Below, piece after piece: positions 9,243 through 17,921 of a DNA stretch of 64,000 nucleotides. A program made the translations under genes and the position numbers. Within the stretch, counting starts at the first letter, position 1. The number at the start of each line of letters is the position of its first letter. The stretch covers positions 1 through 64,000 of the forward strand of contig CANNDC010000001.1 of NCBI GenBank assembly GCA_947503265.1. The letters run 5' to 3'. The notes under the pieces are model-generated. The model was not told the origin of the DNA. It ran no database searches and saw only the letters and a program-made list of their open reading frames with translations. Source of the stretch: an uncultured Alteromonadaceae bacterium (GTDB lineage: Bacteria; Pseudomonadota; Gammaproteobacteria; Enterobacterales; Alteromonadaceae).

Positions 9243-9934
9243 TAGCCGACTTTGCTTTGTGGAAATGAAATGACATTAGAGGGCTGATGTTGACGACTGA
9301 GTTCAGGCCAGTATGTGTGCATGCTAACGACGAAAGGATCAGCTGACCATCCGCCCCTGCGTTTGGTTATTTGTACCTTGACCCCTTGTTGTTTGGCATT
9401 CAGCTTCATTGCAAGAGGAACCGGTAGCGACAGGCTAATCTGATGCTTTTGGCGAAACATAAACTGTATACAATTACCTTTTTCGGCGGCCAGTTGCAGT
9501 CGCTTCACTTGATGTATTTCAAGATTCTTATGCCACAACAAAACACTATGACAACATCCACTTTTTAGACATTGTTCGGCACTCCACAAAGCCTCATCTG
9601 CCGTGCTTGGCTCAATGACGAGTACCTGCTCCAGTGTTAATCCATATTCTGCCAACATTTCTGCATTAATTTGCATCGGAGTGGCAACGAATGCCAAAAG
9701 CTTGTTGGTTTGGTTTTGTCGTGCCTTTAATGAAGGCATTAACAGGCGTAATTCACCAATACCCAATGGGCTGTCGATATCGACTACGCCTTGTTGTGGA
9801 AAGCCGCCTTGCAATGCCTGATCGAGCTCTGGATAGCCGGTTAACGCGTTATCGTTAAGCATTTCACAAGGTTTTTTTTGATTTGCTTGCCAAATCAAAC
9901 GCTTATTCTTTAAATGTTCAATAAGTGGGTTCAT
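9242..9934 (-). CDS. imuA: ImuA, RecA/SulA-like translesion synthesis protein
   Basis: 230 residues, the first gene of the imuA-imuB-dnaE2 operon. It has the RecA-like architecture of the family (GYPELDQALQGGFPQQGVVDI, then a core with VLLWHKNLEIHQVKRLQLAAEKGN) and a basic C-terminal region (QITKRRGGWSADPF). ImuA interacts with RecA and ImuB during SOS mutagenesis. There is no clear Shine-Dalgarno before the ATG. A LexA operator sits 22 bases upstream, so expression should rise after DNA damage. Confidence 0.9.
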   Translation of the reverse strand: MNPLIEHLKNKRLIWQANQKKPCEMLNDNALTGYPELDQALQGGFPQQGVVDIDSPLGIGELRLLMPSLKARQNQTNKLLAFVATPMQINAEMLAEYGLTLEQVLVIEPSTADEALWSAEQCLKSGCCHSVLLWHKNLEIHQVKRLQLAAEKGNCIQFMFRQKHQISLSLPVPLAMKLNAKQQGVKVQITKRRGGWSADPFVVSMHTYWPELSRQHQPSNVISFPQSKVG

Positions 9935-9955
9935 AGACAGAATGTTAACTCAATA

Positions 9956-9975
9956 TACTGTATTTATATACAGTA
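9956..9975 (-). promoter_or_regulatory. LexA (SOS) box of the imuA-imuB-dnaE2 operon
   Basis: TACTGTATTTATATACAGTA contains CTG-N10-CAG (CTG 9958-9960, CAG 9971-9973). It sits within a larger perfect palindrome of 12-base arms at 9952-9963 and 9968-9979. The spacing just upstream of the imuA start fits direct repression by LexA. Confidence 0.94.
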
Positions 9976-10111
9976 TATTTGATGCTAAAAAAGATGCAAG
10001 CTTAGTTCGACAACCTTAATTTTAAAATTTATGGGGTAAAGCATGTTTTTCTTGATTGCGTATATTTAGGCATCTTAGCCTCCTCAGTGTAATAAGGAGG
10101 TGTCTACTAAA

Positions 10112-10249
10112 ATGGGGGAGGAGCAAGCACCAATAGTGCTAACTTGTTATGAGACGATTTCATATACTGCTATTGTGAGAGACATATTTATTCGTAACGT
10201 TTTTATCAAAAAACTAAGCGTGAAGAAGGGGGTAGCAAGTTGCAGATGA
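10112..10249 (+). CDS. Unannotated 45-residue small protein coupled to the downstream HEAT-like gene
   Basis: ATG at 10112 is preceded by AAGGAGGTG (10094-10102), a near-perfect Shine-Dalgarno about 9 bases upstream. The frame stays open for 45 codons and ends in TGA at 10247-10249, overlapping the ATG of the next gene as ATGA. The predicted product starts MGEEQAPIVLTCYETISYTA and ends KKGVASCR; it has a mildly hydrophobic middle, a basic tail and two cysteines. I recognise no family. It could be a real small protein, or a leader peptide whose translation loads ribosomes onto the next gene, which otherwise has only a distant Shine-Dalgarno. Supported by the ribosome-binding site and the stop/start overlap, not by homology. 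Confidence 0.5.
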   Translation: MGEEQAPIVLTCYETISYTAIVRDIFIRNVFIKKLSVKKGVASCR

Positions 10250-10752
10250 ATCTTGAAACCGCAATATTGCAATGGGATGGTAAATCAGCTGATGATATAC
10301 GACAGGTGCATAAGCAATATGCCGGTAGTGCCAACTACTTGAGTCAATTAACTGCTATGGTTTCAAACAAAACCTTGTGCACAGGGGCAAGCTGGTTGCT
10401 AAAAGCTGAACTTGAGTCTGGTGCAGCCCTAACAAGAGAAGATACAAGAAGGATTATAGCGAACCTATGCGAGCTGGATTACTGGCAACAGAAATTGCAT
10501 ATACTGCAAATCTTTGAATTTATATCCATCGAGATAGATCAAAAACGATACGCTGAAACATTTTTACGCGCTTGCCTGTCGGATGATAACAAGTTAGTGA
10601 GAGCTTGGGCTTACAATGGATTCTTTTACTTAGCTAGACAATATGAGGAATTTCAGCCAGAAGCGGCGGAATTCTTTAATATGGCGCTTAGGGACGAAGT
10701 GGCTTCTGTAAAAGCAAGAGTGCGCAAACTAGTTAACCTGAACTCTGGATAA
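10246..10752 (+). CDS. HEAT-repeat-like hypothetical protein with MITE-derived C-terminus
   Basis: About 168 residues, all helical, with repeated pairs of amphipathic helices (for example DYWQQKLHILQIFEFIS and NKLVRAWAYNGFFYLARQYEEF), resembling HEAT/armadillo repeats that bind proteins or nucleic acids. I do not recognise a specific family. The ATG at 10246 was chosen because it overlaps the TGA of the 45-codon ORF; a TTG at 10240, better spaced from AAGGGGG (10226-10232), is an alternative. The last five codons plus the stop (about 10735-10752) are the left terminal inverted repeat of a MITE, so the original C-terminus was replaced or trimmed by the insertion. Confidence 0.7.
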   Translation: MNLETAILQWDGKSADDIRQVHKQYAGSANYLSQLTAMVSNKTLCTGASWLLKAELESGAALTREDTRRIIANLCELDYWQQKLHILQIFEFISIEIDQKRYAETFLRACLSDDNKLVRAWAYNGFFYLARQYEEFQPEAAEFFNMALRDEVASVKARVRKLVNLNSG

Positions 10753-10929
10753 CAACTTGCGTTCTAGCTGCTATTTTTCCCTATTACTGCGTTAAATTCG
10801 TTTGCAATAGGCCAGCTATTGACGCACAAATTTGCCTTGTACTAGGGAAAAATCGCTAGCTAGAACCAGACGTGAAGTTAAACTTTGTAATTCAATCTGT
10901 TAGCTAATTTCTTATCCAGAGTTCAGGTT
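10735..10929. mobile_element. 195-bp MITE, copy 1 (18-bp terminal inverted repeats, 4-bp target duplication)
   Basis: It begins AACCTGAACTCTGGATAA and ends with the exact reverse complement TTATCCAGAGTTCAGGTT. It is flanked on both sides by AGTT (10731-10734 and 10930-10933), consistent with a 4-base target-site duplication. The interior is itself a long imperfect palindrome (GTTCTAGCTGC... against ...GCTAGCTAGAAC), so the whole element can fold into one hairpin. It contains no coding capacity. By eye it is identical to the copy at 46796-46990. It overlaps the end of the HEAT-like gene. Confidence 0.88.
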
Positions 10930-10982
10930 AGTTAAGATAGGGTTTTAAAACAATTAGAAGATGACAAATTAGGAGAGAGGAA

Positions 10983-11462
10983 ATGGCAACAAGTACAGGA
11001 TATTGGTTATTTAAGACCGAACCTGATGCCTTTAGTATTGATGATTTAGCAGCAAAACCAAATCAAACTGAGCATTGGGATGGCATTCGCAACTATCAGG
11101 CAAGAAACTTTTTACGGGATCAAGTGAAGCTAGGTGACCAGGTGTTTATCTATCATTCGAGTTGCAAAAATGTAGGCATAGTTGGTTTATCTGAAGTGGT
11201 AAAAGAAGGTTATCCAGACCACACACAATTTGATCCAGAGAGCCATTATCATGATCCAAAATCCACGCCTGATAACCCAAGATGGTACATGGTTGATGTG
11301 AAGCTAGTTGAAAAATTTCCACAACTACTGCCCCTCAAAGAGATCAAAAATATCCCCGAGATTACTGAAATTGGTTTAGTGAAGAAAGGGCATCGCCTGT
11401 CTATTATGCCAGTTACTGAGTCTGAATTTTCGATATTAAAACAGCGCTGCCAGCAGGGATAG
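10983..11462 (+). CDS. EVE domain-containing protein
   Basis: 159 residues covering one EVE domain (PUA-like fold): it opens with GYWLFKTEPDAFSIDDL and has HWDGIRNYQARNFLRD, KLGDQVFIYHSSC and GIVGLSEVVKEGYPD, all typical of the family. EVE proteins are small cytoplasmic proteins thought to bind modified bases in RNA or DNA; the physiological role in most bacteria is unknown. AGGAGAGG lies just upstream of the ATG. The gene starts 53 bases after the MITE, which may therefore have altered its promoter region. Confidence 0.92.
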   Translation: MATSTGYWLFKTEPDAFSIDDLAAKPNQTEHWDGIRNYQARNFLRDQVKLGDQVFIYHSSCKNVGIVGLSEVVKEGYPDHTQFDPESHYHDPKSTPDNPRWYMVDVKLVEKFPQLLPLKEIKNIPEITEIGLVKKGHRLSIMPVTESEFSILKQRCQQG

Positions 11463-11500
11463 ATTCCCCCTTATTCAGCAGCGCTATTAAATCTAAACGG

Positions 11501-13249
11501 TTATTTCGATTGGTCTTGGATAAATAACTCAATGTTTCCACGAAGAACCGAGAGGGGGATAGAACCATGCTCCAGTACGGCATCATGAAAAGCGCGCAAA
11601 TCAAACTTATCGCCTAGTTTTTGCTCTGCTTCTGCACGGAGTTTTTTGATCTCTATTTCGCCAATTTTGTATGACAGTGCTTGCGCTGGCCAAGAGATGT
11701 ATCTGTCAATTTCGGTAGTGACATTATGTTCAGACAAGGCGGTATTTTCTAACATATAGTCCAACGCTTTTTGTCTAGACCAGCCCTTAATATGCATCCC
11801 TGTATCAACTACCAAACGACATGCACGCCACATTTCATAACTCAATCGACCAAATTCATCGTAAGGGTCATCGTAAATACCCACTTCCTTACCCAAATAC
11901 TCCGAATATAACCCCCAACCCTCACCAAAAGCAGAAATGTAGGTAAAACGGCGGACAGGTGGTAAATCCTGCATTTCTCGGGCTAACGATATTTGTAGAT
12001 GATGCCCGGGAACAGCTTCGTGAAGTGTTAATGCGGGAATAGCGTAGAGCGGACGTTTGTCCAAAGCATAAGTATTAACCCAATAATAGCCGGGTTGATC
12101 ATCACGGCTGGGAGAAATATATCGGCCCGTCGTGTACTTAGGTGCAATATTATCTGGCACCGGCGCAACACCGTAGGGTGTGCGGGGCAATTTGTAGAAT
12201 AGTTGAGGCAGTTTTGCGTCCATGTTTTTGGCAACAAATGAAGCGTGTTTCAATAATTCCTCAGCTGTCTTTGCGTAAAATTGTGGATCAGTTCGCAAAA
12301 ACTCGATAAATGCATTGATGTCGCCATCAAAGTTAAGTTCATCCACGACTTTTTGCATCCCAGCGCGAATGCGCGCTACTTCAGCCAGCCCCATCTTATG
12401 AATTTCATCTACAGACAAATCAGTTGTAGTGAAGTGTTTGGCTCTATTTTGATAGTAAGCTTCGCCATCTGGCCAAGTCTTAGACGCAATGTCTGATTTA
12501 GCATTGGGAATATAATCATTCACCAGAAAATCATAAAATGATTTATATGCTGGGAAAATATTGTTCTTCACAGAGGCTTTAGCTTGCATTACTAACTGCT
12601 TTTTTTGGGCCTCCGAAATGGAAGAGTGATTAATCGACTTAAATGGGGCAAAGAAGACACTGTCTTCAGGCTTTCCTTTAAAATAACCCGTCACGGATTC
12701 TTCGAAACCTTGCATCACTACTTTAGGTTGCACCATGCCCACAGTCATACCTCGTTTCATCCAAGCCATTTGTTGGGCGAAATAGGTAGGGATTTGCGCC
12801 AATCGCTTGAGGTAATTTTGATAGTCTTGCAAATGTCGGAATTTCGCTGTCTTGGGCAAGCCAGCAATGCTGCTATGAAAACCATACTCCGACGTTAACG
12901 GAACGTAATGAGATTTGAACCGATAATTGTCGACGTAATTTTGCAGTCGATATCTCTGCATTAAAAGATTGATTTGTTCTGGGCGTGATAGTGCCTCTTT
13001 ATCGATAGTATTGAGCTGTCCTAGAAACTCTTCAAAACGACTATTTTTTACTTTCAGTGCTTGAGGCGAAATATCAGATAGTTTGTCATCGTAATCATGA
13101 ACACCCCTTGAAGTAGCGTAAACGGGAGAGGTAGACAATTCATACTGCCAAACGTCATTCATAATATCAGCTAACTTTTGCGATTCTGAACCCTGAACCG
13201 AGAAAAGAAAAAAGCAGCATAAAAGCGTACCAAAGCGGATTAAACTCAT
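11501..13249 (-). CDS. DUF885 family secreted metallopeptidase-like protein
   Basis: 582 residues with a Sec signal peptide (MSLIRFGTLLCCFFLFSVQG). The DUF885 hallmark ALTLHEAVPGHHLQ, near residue 408, has the HExxxxHH arrangement reminiscent of zinc peptidases, followed by FGEGWGLYSEYLGKEVG, which supplies a further acidic residue. Proteins of this family are exported, and some are described as peptidases. The neighbour upstream on the same strand is DUF1820, 70 bases away, so co-transcription is possible. The exact substrate is unknown. Confidence 0.9.
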   Translation of the reverse strand: MSLIRFGTLLCCFFLFSVQGSESQKLADIMNDVWQYELSTSPVYATSRGVHDYDDKLSDISPQALKVKNSRFEEFLGQLNTIDKEALSRPEQINLLMQRYRLQNYVDNYRFKSHYVPLTSEYGFHSSIAGLPKTAKFRHLQDYQNYLKRLAQIPTYFAQQMAWMKRGMTVGMVQPKVVMQGFEESVTGYFKGKPEDSVFFAPFKSINHSSISEAQKKQLVMQAKASVKNNIFPAYKSFYDFLVNDYIPNAKSDIASKTWPDGEAYYQNRAKHFTTTDLSVDEIHKMGLAEVARIRAGMQKVVDELNFDGDINAFIEFLRTDPQFYAKTAEELLKHASFVAKNMDAKLPQLFYKLPRTPYGVAPVPDNIAPKYTTGRYISPSRDDQPGYYWVNTYALDKRPLYAIPALTLHEAVPGHHLQISLAREMQDLPPVRRFTYISAFGEGWGLYSEYLGKEVGIYDDPYDEFGRLSYEMWRACRLVVDTGMHIKGWSRQKALDYMLENTALSEHNVTTEIDRYISWPAQALSYKIGEIEIKKLRAEAEQKLGDKFDLRAFHDAVLEHGSIPLSVLRGNIELFIQDQSK

Positions 13250-13319
13250 CGTTATCTTCTTATTTTTCTACTTAATGATTTAGCAGCTTAAAGCAAAAGT
13301 CCCTGTGAATACAAACCGA

Positions 13320-13643
13320 CTAGTTTTTTGGTGTATAAATTGGGCTAGGGAAGGCGGCAACCTTATCTGACAGTTCGGAAATCTTTGCGCTGCCCTGTTT
13401 TTTCACTTCATCAATTCTAAGTACACTGTGCATAGGAATATAAGTGTGGGTGACATCAGCAAATTCAGACTTCAATTTTTCGTGACTTGGATCCAGCACT
13501 AAACTTGTGTGGGTATCCCAAACAAAATCGCCAATTTCAACAAAGCCAAACATACTACCCTGACTGACTTCTCTCACATACAGCTCGTAACGATCACCGT
13601 TGCTAATAAATTGCACACGAAATAAAGGTTTTTTGCTACTCAT
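13320..13643 (-). CDS. DUF1820 family protein
   Basis: 107 residues matching the conserved gammaproteobacterial DUF1820 pattern: FRVQFISNGDRYELYVREVSQG, FGFVEIGDFVWD and YIPMHSVLRIDEVKKQG. It is a small cytoplasmic protein of unknown function and has no signal peptide. It lies 24 bases downstream of the metallo-beta-lactamase-fold gene on the same strand and probably belongs to one transcript with it. Confidence 0.88.
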   Translation of the reverse strand: MSSKKPLFRVQFISNGDRYELYVREVSQGSMFGFVEIGDFVWDTHTSLVLDPSHEKLKSEFADVTHTYIPMHSVLRIDEVKKQGSAKISELSDKVAAFPSPIYTPKN

Positions 13644-13667
13644 TGGTTCGTTTATTCCATCGTTTGT

Positions 13668-14753
13668 TCAAGGAATCACTAATGTTTGGCCGATTACCAT
13701 AGAAATAAAGGCCTGAGTGTTAATTTTGGCACTCTTTTTTGCTTTCTCAAGTTCAATAACAGGAGCGCTTGGTTCTTCGGCTGTTAAAGGAAAGGTTCCC
13801 CAATGCATACCGATACTCATTTCTGCACCAATATCTTGGTGAATTTTCACTGCTTCAGCTGGATTCACATGATAATGCTGCATAAACCATCTAGGGGCGT
13901 AAGCCCCAATCGGAATCAAAGCAAGGTCAACAGAAGCGATTCTTTCCCCTATCTGTTTAAACTGCACTGGGTTATATCCGGTGTCGCCAGCAAACCAAAA
14001 ATGCGTATCAAATATGGTGATAGACCAGCTAGCCCACAAGGTTTCAAACCTATCCCCCAAACCACGCGCCGACCAGTGTTGAGAAGGCAGTGCTTGGATA
14101 GTCAAATCCATACTTTGCTCATCAAATTTCTTGGTTTCCCACCAATCGAATTCATTAACTCGTGTAGCATCGACGCCTATATCAACAAGCCAGTCTTTGA
14201 TTCCTAAAGGCACATAAAAATATGCTGACTCTGCCAGCATAAGAATAGATGCTTCATCTAAATGGTCATAATGATTGTGGCTGATCACCACCGCATCAAT
14301 TTTCGGTAATTGTGTGTAATCAATTACGTGAGGTACATAGCGCTCCGGACCAGTGAAGCTAAAAGGAGAAGCCCTATCAGAAAAGATAGGATCAGTAAGC
14401 ACGTTGACTTTTTTGTGCTGAATCAGAAAAGTTGAATGGCCCAACCAAGTAATCTGAGGTTCTTCAGCGGGTTTGAGAATGCTATCTAAATCAACCTGTT
14501 GAGTTGGGACTTGGTCAGCTAATGCTGCATGGTCCGCCCACTCCTCATCGCCAAAAAAACGCATGCGCATGAAGTCAAAGAAACTCTTTTCTGGGTCATC
14601 AATATGCAGATTCTTAAACCCATCAGAGGTGTGATGTTCAGGAGAAGGTTTCTCTGGAATTTGTTCTTGAGCAACGCAGCTGGTGGACAATAAAGAAAGA
14701 CTGAGAACACAAACTAGCCATGAAAAATTCAAATGCGATCTACCGATAAACAA
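13668..14753 (-). CDS. Metallo-beta-lactamase-fold hydrolase, NAPE-PLD/UlaG-like lipoprotein
   Basis: 361 residues. The N-terminal hydrophobic stretch ends in LLSTSC, a plausible lipobox. The MBL core starts ITWLGHSTFLIQHKKVNVLTDPIFSDRASPF and carries the metal site HNHYDHLD (residues about 158-165), with AGDTGYNP and a late MHWGTF histidine. This layout is that of the NAPE-phospholipase D-like branch, suggesting hydrolysis of a phosphodiester or lactone at the membrane; the substrate is not known. The start is TTG at 14753; no in-frame ATG or GTG precedes the signal sequence. Confidence 0.86.
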   Translation of the reverse strand: MFIGRSHLNFSWLVCVLSLSLLSTSCVAQEQIPEKPSPEHHTSDGFKNLHIDDPEKSFFDFMRMRFFGDEEWADHAALADQVPTQQVDLDSILKPAEEPQITWLGHSTFLIQHKKVNVLTDPIFSDRASPFSFTGPERYVPHVIDYTQLPKIDAVVISHNHYDHLDEASILMLAESAYFYVPLGIKDWLVDIGVDATRVNEFDWWETKKFDEQSMDLTIQALPSQHWSARGLGDRFETLWASWSITIFDTHFWFAGDTGYNPVQFKQIGERIASVDLALIPIGAYAPRWFMQHYHVNPAEAVKIHQDIGAEMSIGMHWGTFPLTAEEPSAPVIELEKAKKSAKINTQAFISMVIGQTLVIP

Positions 14754-14859
14754 GTCAATACGGAGGTCAACAAGAGAGGGATTACTTTATTATAAATTAA
14801 CAGTTAGCCGACAATTTTTTAGGCGCAAAAATACCCAGTAAAAGCAAGCTAAACGATTA

Positions 14860-15450
14860 CTATGAAAAGTACTGTTTATTAATAAACTGCCAATGCTCAG
14901 CGAAATTTTCAGTTGGGCGACGTTTGAATTCACTACGAATAAACAAATTAATTCGACCGTCTGTGTAACAAATCAACATATTGGCCACAATTCCCTCATC
15001 GGCGGGAAGGGATTTACCTTCTCGTAGCTTCCTCTCACGTAAAATTTGTTTAAGTTGAGTTTCAAGTCGTTCAAATATTTGTGCAATGCGCCCGCGTAAT
15101 CGATCTTGTTCGCCCATTAGTGCGTCGCCATTGAGGATGCGAGTAATGCCTGGGTTCTTTTCAGAGAATCCCAAAATTAAATGCATAATTAATTGAATCC
15201 GAGTAGCGCTGTCTTTCTCTTCACTGATAATCTTATTAATTCGGGAAAATAGGGTCTCTTCAATAAATTCAATTAGGCCTTCAAACATGCGTGCTTTGCT
15301 GGGGAAATGTCTATATAAAGCGGCTTCAGATACACCAACTTGAGCTGCTAACTTAGCTGTTGTAATGCGTTGTCCTGGATTCGTTTCTAACATACTGGCT
15401 AAACATTGAAGAATTTGAGCGCGGCGATTGGTGCGTTTTGTTGCAGGCAT
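14860..15450 (-). CDS. slmA: Nucleoid occlusion factor SlmA (TetR family)
   Basis: 196 residues, the length of E. coli SlmA. The N-terminal TetR-type helix-turn-helix ([32 protein letters not shown]) is followed by the SlmA-specific C-terminal domain ending [16 protein letters not shown]. SlmA binds specific chromosomal sites and antagonises FtsZ polymerisation over the nucleoid. It lies 48 bases downstream of coaBC on the same strand. In E. coli dut lies between these two genes; here it does not. Confidence 0.95.
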   Translation of the reverse strand: MPATKRTNRRAQILQCLASMLETNPGQRITTAKLAAQVGVSEAALYRHFPSKARMFEGLIEFIEETLFSRINKIISEEKDSATRIQLIMHLILGFSEKNPGITRILNGDALMGEQDRLRGRIAQIFERLETQLKQILRERKLREGKSLPADEGIVANMLICYTDGRINLFIRSEFKRRPTENFAEHWQFINKQYFS

Positions 15451-15498
15451 TATTGATCTCTCCGTTGAGGCGAGGCAGACGAATTTTTAAACATGAAT

Positions 15499-16719
15499 TT
15501 AAGCATTTTTTTGTTCGAATCTTTCCGAAATTAATTGTACTAATTGGACAGCAAGTTGTTCCTTATCGGCAACACTCAATATTTGTTCACCATTTTTCCA
15601 AAAAACCGTCAACGCATTTTGATCGCTATTAAAACCAATCTGCTTGTTAGATACGTCGTTGGCGGCTATCATATCGAGCTTCTTACGAGCCAACTTATCT
15701 TTCGCATAGACACTTACATTTTGCGTTTCTGCAGCAAATCCGACAGTAAATGGAGGCTGTTGCTGATTGGCGACATCGGCAAGAATATCAGGGTTTTTAA
15801 TAAAAGTAAGTGTTAACTTATCATTAGTTTTCTTAATTTTTTGGTCTACAACGCTATCGGGGCGGTAGTCGGCAACCGCTGCGCAGCCGATAAAAATATC
15901 TGCTCCGGCTAAACTGTCCATGACGGCTTTATGCATTTGTGCCGCGCTATCCACTTTTATTAGTGTTATGTCACTGGGAGCAGAAATTGTTACTGGACCA
16001 CTAACAAGAGTGACTTTAGCACCGGCGTCCCTTGCTGCTTTCGCTAATGCATATCCCATTTTGCCTGAACTATGGTTGGTAATGTAGCGGACCGGGTCGA
16101 TTGCTTCGCGAGTTGGCCCAGCAGTAATCACTACATGCTTGCCGTTTAGCGTATTTGATGGAGTCGATTTACTGGAATCAAGAGACGAAGTAATCAAATC
16201 TGCTAAGTCTTGTGGTTCAGGCATTCTGCCAGGTCCTACATCTCCACAGGCTTGTTCACCCGAATCCGGTTCAATCAAATTAACGTTTCGTTTTTTAAGT
16301 GTTTGCAAGTTTGCTTGTGTTGCAGGTGCATGCCACATTTGTTGGTTCATGGCTGGCGCAATAAACATCTTTGCCTTGGTAGCAAGGCACAAGGTTGTGA
16401 GTAAGTCGTCGGCGAGTCCGTGGGCCAGTTTTGCAATAAAGTTGGCCGTCGCAGGGGCCACGAGTAATATATCTGCCCATTTAGCCAGTTCAATGTGTCC
16501 CATAGCAGCTTCAGCTGCTGGATCGAGCAGATCAGTTGAAACTGGGTTTGCTGATACTGCTTGTAAAGATAATGAGCTGACGAAGTGTTCTGCGGACTCG
16601 GTTAATACAACGCGAACATTGGCACCCGTTGCGGTTAACTTTCTTACTAAATCAGGGGCTTTGTAGGCTGCAATACCGCCAGTCACACCGAGTAATATAT
16701 TGAGTTTTCTGTGCGTCAT
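15499..16719 (-). CDS. coaBC: Bifunctional phosphopantothenoylcysteine decarboxylase/synthetase CoaBC
   Basis: About 406 residues. The N-terminal flavoprotein half (CoaC) shows GVTGGIAAYKAPDLVRKL, MGHIELAKWADILLVAPATANFIAK and the PAMNQQMW substrate motif. The C-terminal synthetase half (CoaB) shows ITAGPTREAIDPVRYITNHSSGKMGYALA and KIKK. It makes 4'-phosphopantetheine from phosphopantothenate and cysteine for CoA synthesis. Start set at the ATG (MTHRKLNILLGVTGG) at 16719, since the upstream TTG at 16734 precedes the conserved N-terminus. coaD, a later step of the same pathway, lies about 3 kb away. Divergent from radC. Confidence 0.96.
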   Translation of the reverse strand: MTHRKLNILLGVTGGIAAYKAPDLVRKLTATGANVRVVLTESAEHFVSSLSLQAVSANPVSTDLLDPAAEAAMGHIELAKWADILLVAPATANFIAKLAHGLADDLLTTLCLATKAKMFIAPAMNQQMWHAPATQANLQTLKKRNVNLIEPDSGEQACGDVGPGRMPEPQDLADLITSSLDSSKSTPSNTLNGKHVVITAGPTREAIDPVRYITNHSSGKMGYALAKAARDAGAKVTLVSGPVTISAPSDITLIKVDSAAQMHKAVMDSLAGADIFIGCAAVADYRPDSVVDQKIKKTNDKLTLTFIKNPDILADVANQQQPPFTVGFAAETQNVSVYAKDKLARKKLDMIAANDVSNKQIGFNSDQNALTVFWKNGEQILSVADKEQLAVQLVQLISERFEQKNA

Positions 16720-16856
16720 AATGAAAAACAACAACCTATTGCAAATATGAATTAGTAAGTCCAGATACAGTATTGTACATATTTCCTATTTAAAATTCGC
16801 CCGATGCGTGAAGTTTTGCTAGATTTATTTTTAATCAAATTTTCGAGCACGGACGC

Positions 16857-17531
16857 ATGAAACTATCAAATTGGCCACAACAGGAACGGCCACGAGAAAA
16901 ACTCCTGTCACAAGGAGTCGCTGCACTATCTGATGCAGAGCTTTTAGCTATTTTTCTACGCACAGGTATTAAAGGGTCGAGTGCAGTTGACTTAGCGCGC
17001 ACATTAATTCAACAATTTGGCTCCTTGCGCGGTTTATTTGCAGCCAGCCAAAGTGAATTTTGCCAAGGAAAAGGCTTGGGCGTTGTTAAATACGTTCAAC
17101 TGCAGGCGGTAATTGAAATGTCAAAACGATATCTATCCGAGTCCTTAAATCGCACACAAGTGTTTGAAAGTGCACAGCAGACTCGCTTGTATTTGAGTAG
17201 TCAATTGCGAGATGAGCCCAACGAGGTTTTTGCTGTTTTATTGCTCGATAGTCAACACCGTATGATCGCCTTTAAAAAATTATTTTTCGGTACAATCAAT
17301 GCGGCAAGTGTGCATCCAAGGGTAATAGTTCAAAAAGCGTTAGAGAACAATGCAGCGGCAATGATACTCGCCCATAATCACCCTTCAGGCGTTGCAGAGC
17401 CTAGTCAGGCTGATCAGCAAATCACCCAACGAATTAAAAAAGCCATGGATCTCATTGATGTTAATGTCCTGGATCATTTTGTTATTGGCGATGGCGAGTG
17501 TGTTTCCTTCGCAGAAAGAGGGCTTTTGTAG
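16857..17531 (+). CDS. radC: RadC family JAB/MPN domain protein
   Basis: 224 residues: an N-terminal helix-hairpin-helix region ([25 protein letters not shown]) and a C-terminal JAB1/MPN domain with the metal motif HNHPSG followed by an aspartate in SQADQQIT. The family was named for DNA repair, but that role has been questioned and its enzymatic function is uncertain. The location between coaBC and rpmB-rpmG is conserved in enterobacteria. A strong promoter-like sequence follows before rpmB. Confidence 0.95.
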   Translation: MKLSNWPQQERPREKLLSQGVAALSDAELLAIFLRTGIKGSSAVDLARTLIQQFGSLRGLFAASQSEFCQGKGLGVVKYVQLQAVIEMSKRYLSESLNRTQVFESAQQTRLYLSSQLRDEPNEVFAVLLLDSQHRMIAFKKLFFGTINAASVHPRVIVQKALENNAAAMILAHNHPSGVAEPSQADQQITQRIKKAMDLIDVNVLDHFVIGDGECVSFAERGLL

Positions 17532-17564
17532 AACGAGTTTTAGCGATCCAACACAACAAAAATC

Positions 17565-17593
17565 TTGATCCTACGGATTATATACTGTATAAA
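17565..17593 (+). promoter_or_regulatory. Putative sigma-70 promoter of rpmB-rpmG
   Basis: TTGATC (17565-17570) and TATAAA (17588-17593) are separated by 17 bases, about 80 bases upstream of rpmB and just after radC, where ribosomal protein genes would need their own strong promoter. Confidence 0.5.
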
Positions 17594-17673
17594 GTGCGCC
17601 CTCTTGTTTACTACGCTCTTTTTTAGTTGAGCGGTTAGTGTGAAATATTAAAAGTTGTTCGGAGACAAATACG

Positions 17674-17910
17674 ATGTCAAAAGTATGTCAAGTAACTGGC
17701 AAGCGTCCAGCGGTAGGAAACAACCGCTCTCACGCTAAAAACGCGACTCGTCGTCGTTTTTTGCCAAATCTACAAACCCACCGTTTTTGGGTTGAAAGCG
17801 AGAATCGTTTCGTTAAATTGCGCCTAACGCCAAAAGGCATGCGTATTATCGATAAAAATGGTATTGATTCAGTATTAACTGATATCCGTGCCCGTGGCGA
17901 GAAAATTTAA
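17674..17910 (+). CDS. rpmB: 50S ribosomal protein L28
   Basis: 78 residues, the standard length, starting [21 protein letters not shown] with the typical basic middle ([17 protein letters not shown]). A component of the large ribosomal subunit. It forms a two-gene operon with rpmG, which begins 11 bases later. Confidence 0.98.
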   Translation: MSKVCQVTGKRPAVGNNRSHAKNATRRRFLPNLQTHRFWVESENRFVKLRLTPKGMRIIDKNGIDSVLTDIRARGEKI

Positions 17911-17921
17911 GGAATCTTGTT

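Noticed and set aside
10075-10100. CCTCC...GGAGG hairpin upstream of the 45-codon ORF
   Set aside because: The stem is five to six bases with a long loop; it could mask the Shine-Dalgarno but is too weak to call as a regulatory structure.
11413-11604. Small ORF overlapping the EVE gene end and the DUF885 3' end
   Set aside because: It is out of frame with two solid genes, with no ribosome-binding site or recognisable product.
16139-16666. 175-codon plus-strand ORF opposite coaBC
   Set aside because: It lies entirely within the well-supported coaBC coding region and has no family features or Shine-Dalgarno.
17577-17600. TATACTGTAT resembling a LexA half-site before rpmB
   Set aside because: No CAG at the required 10-base distance; better read as the -10 area of the rpmB promoter.
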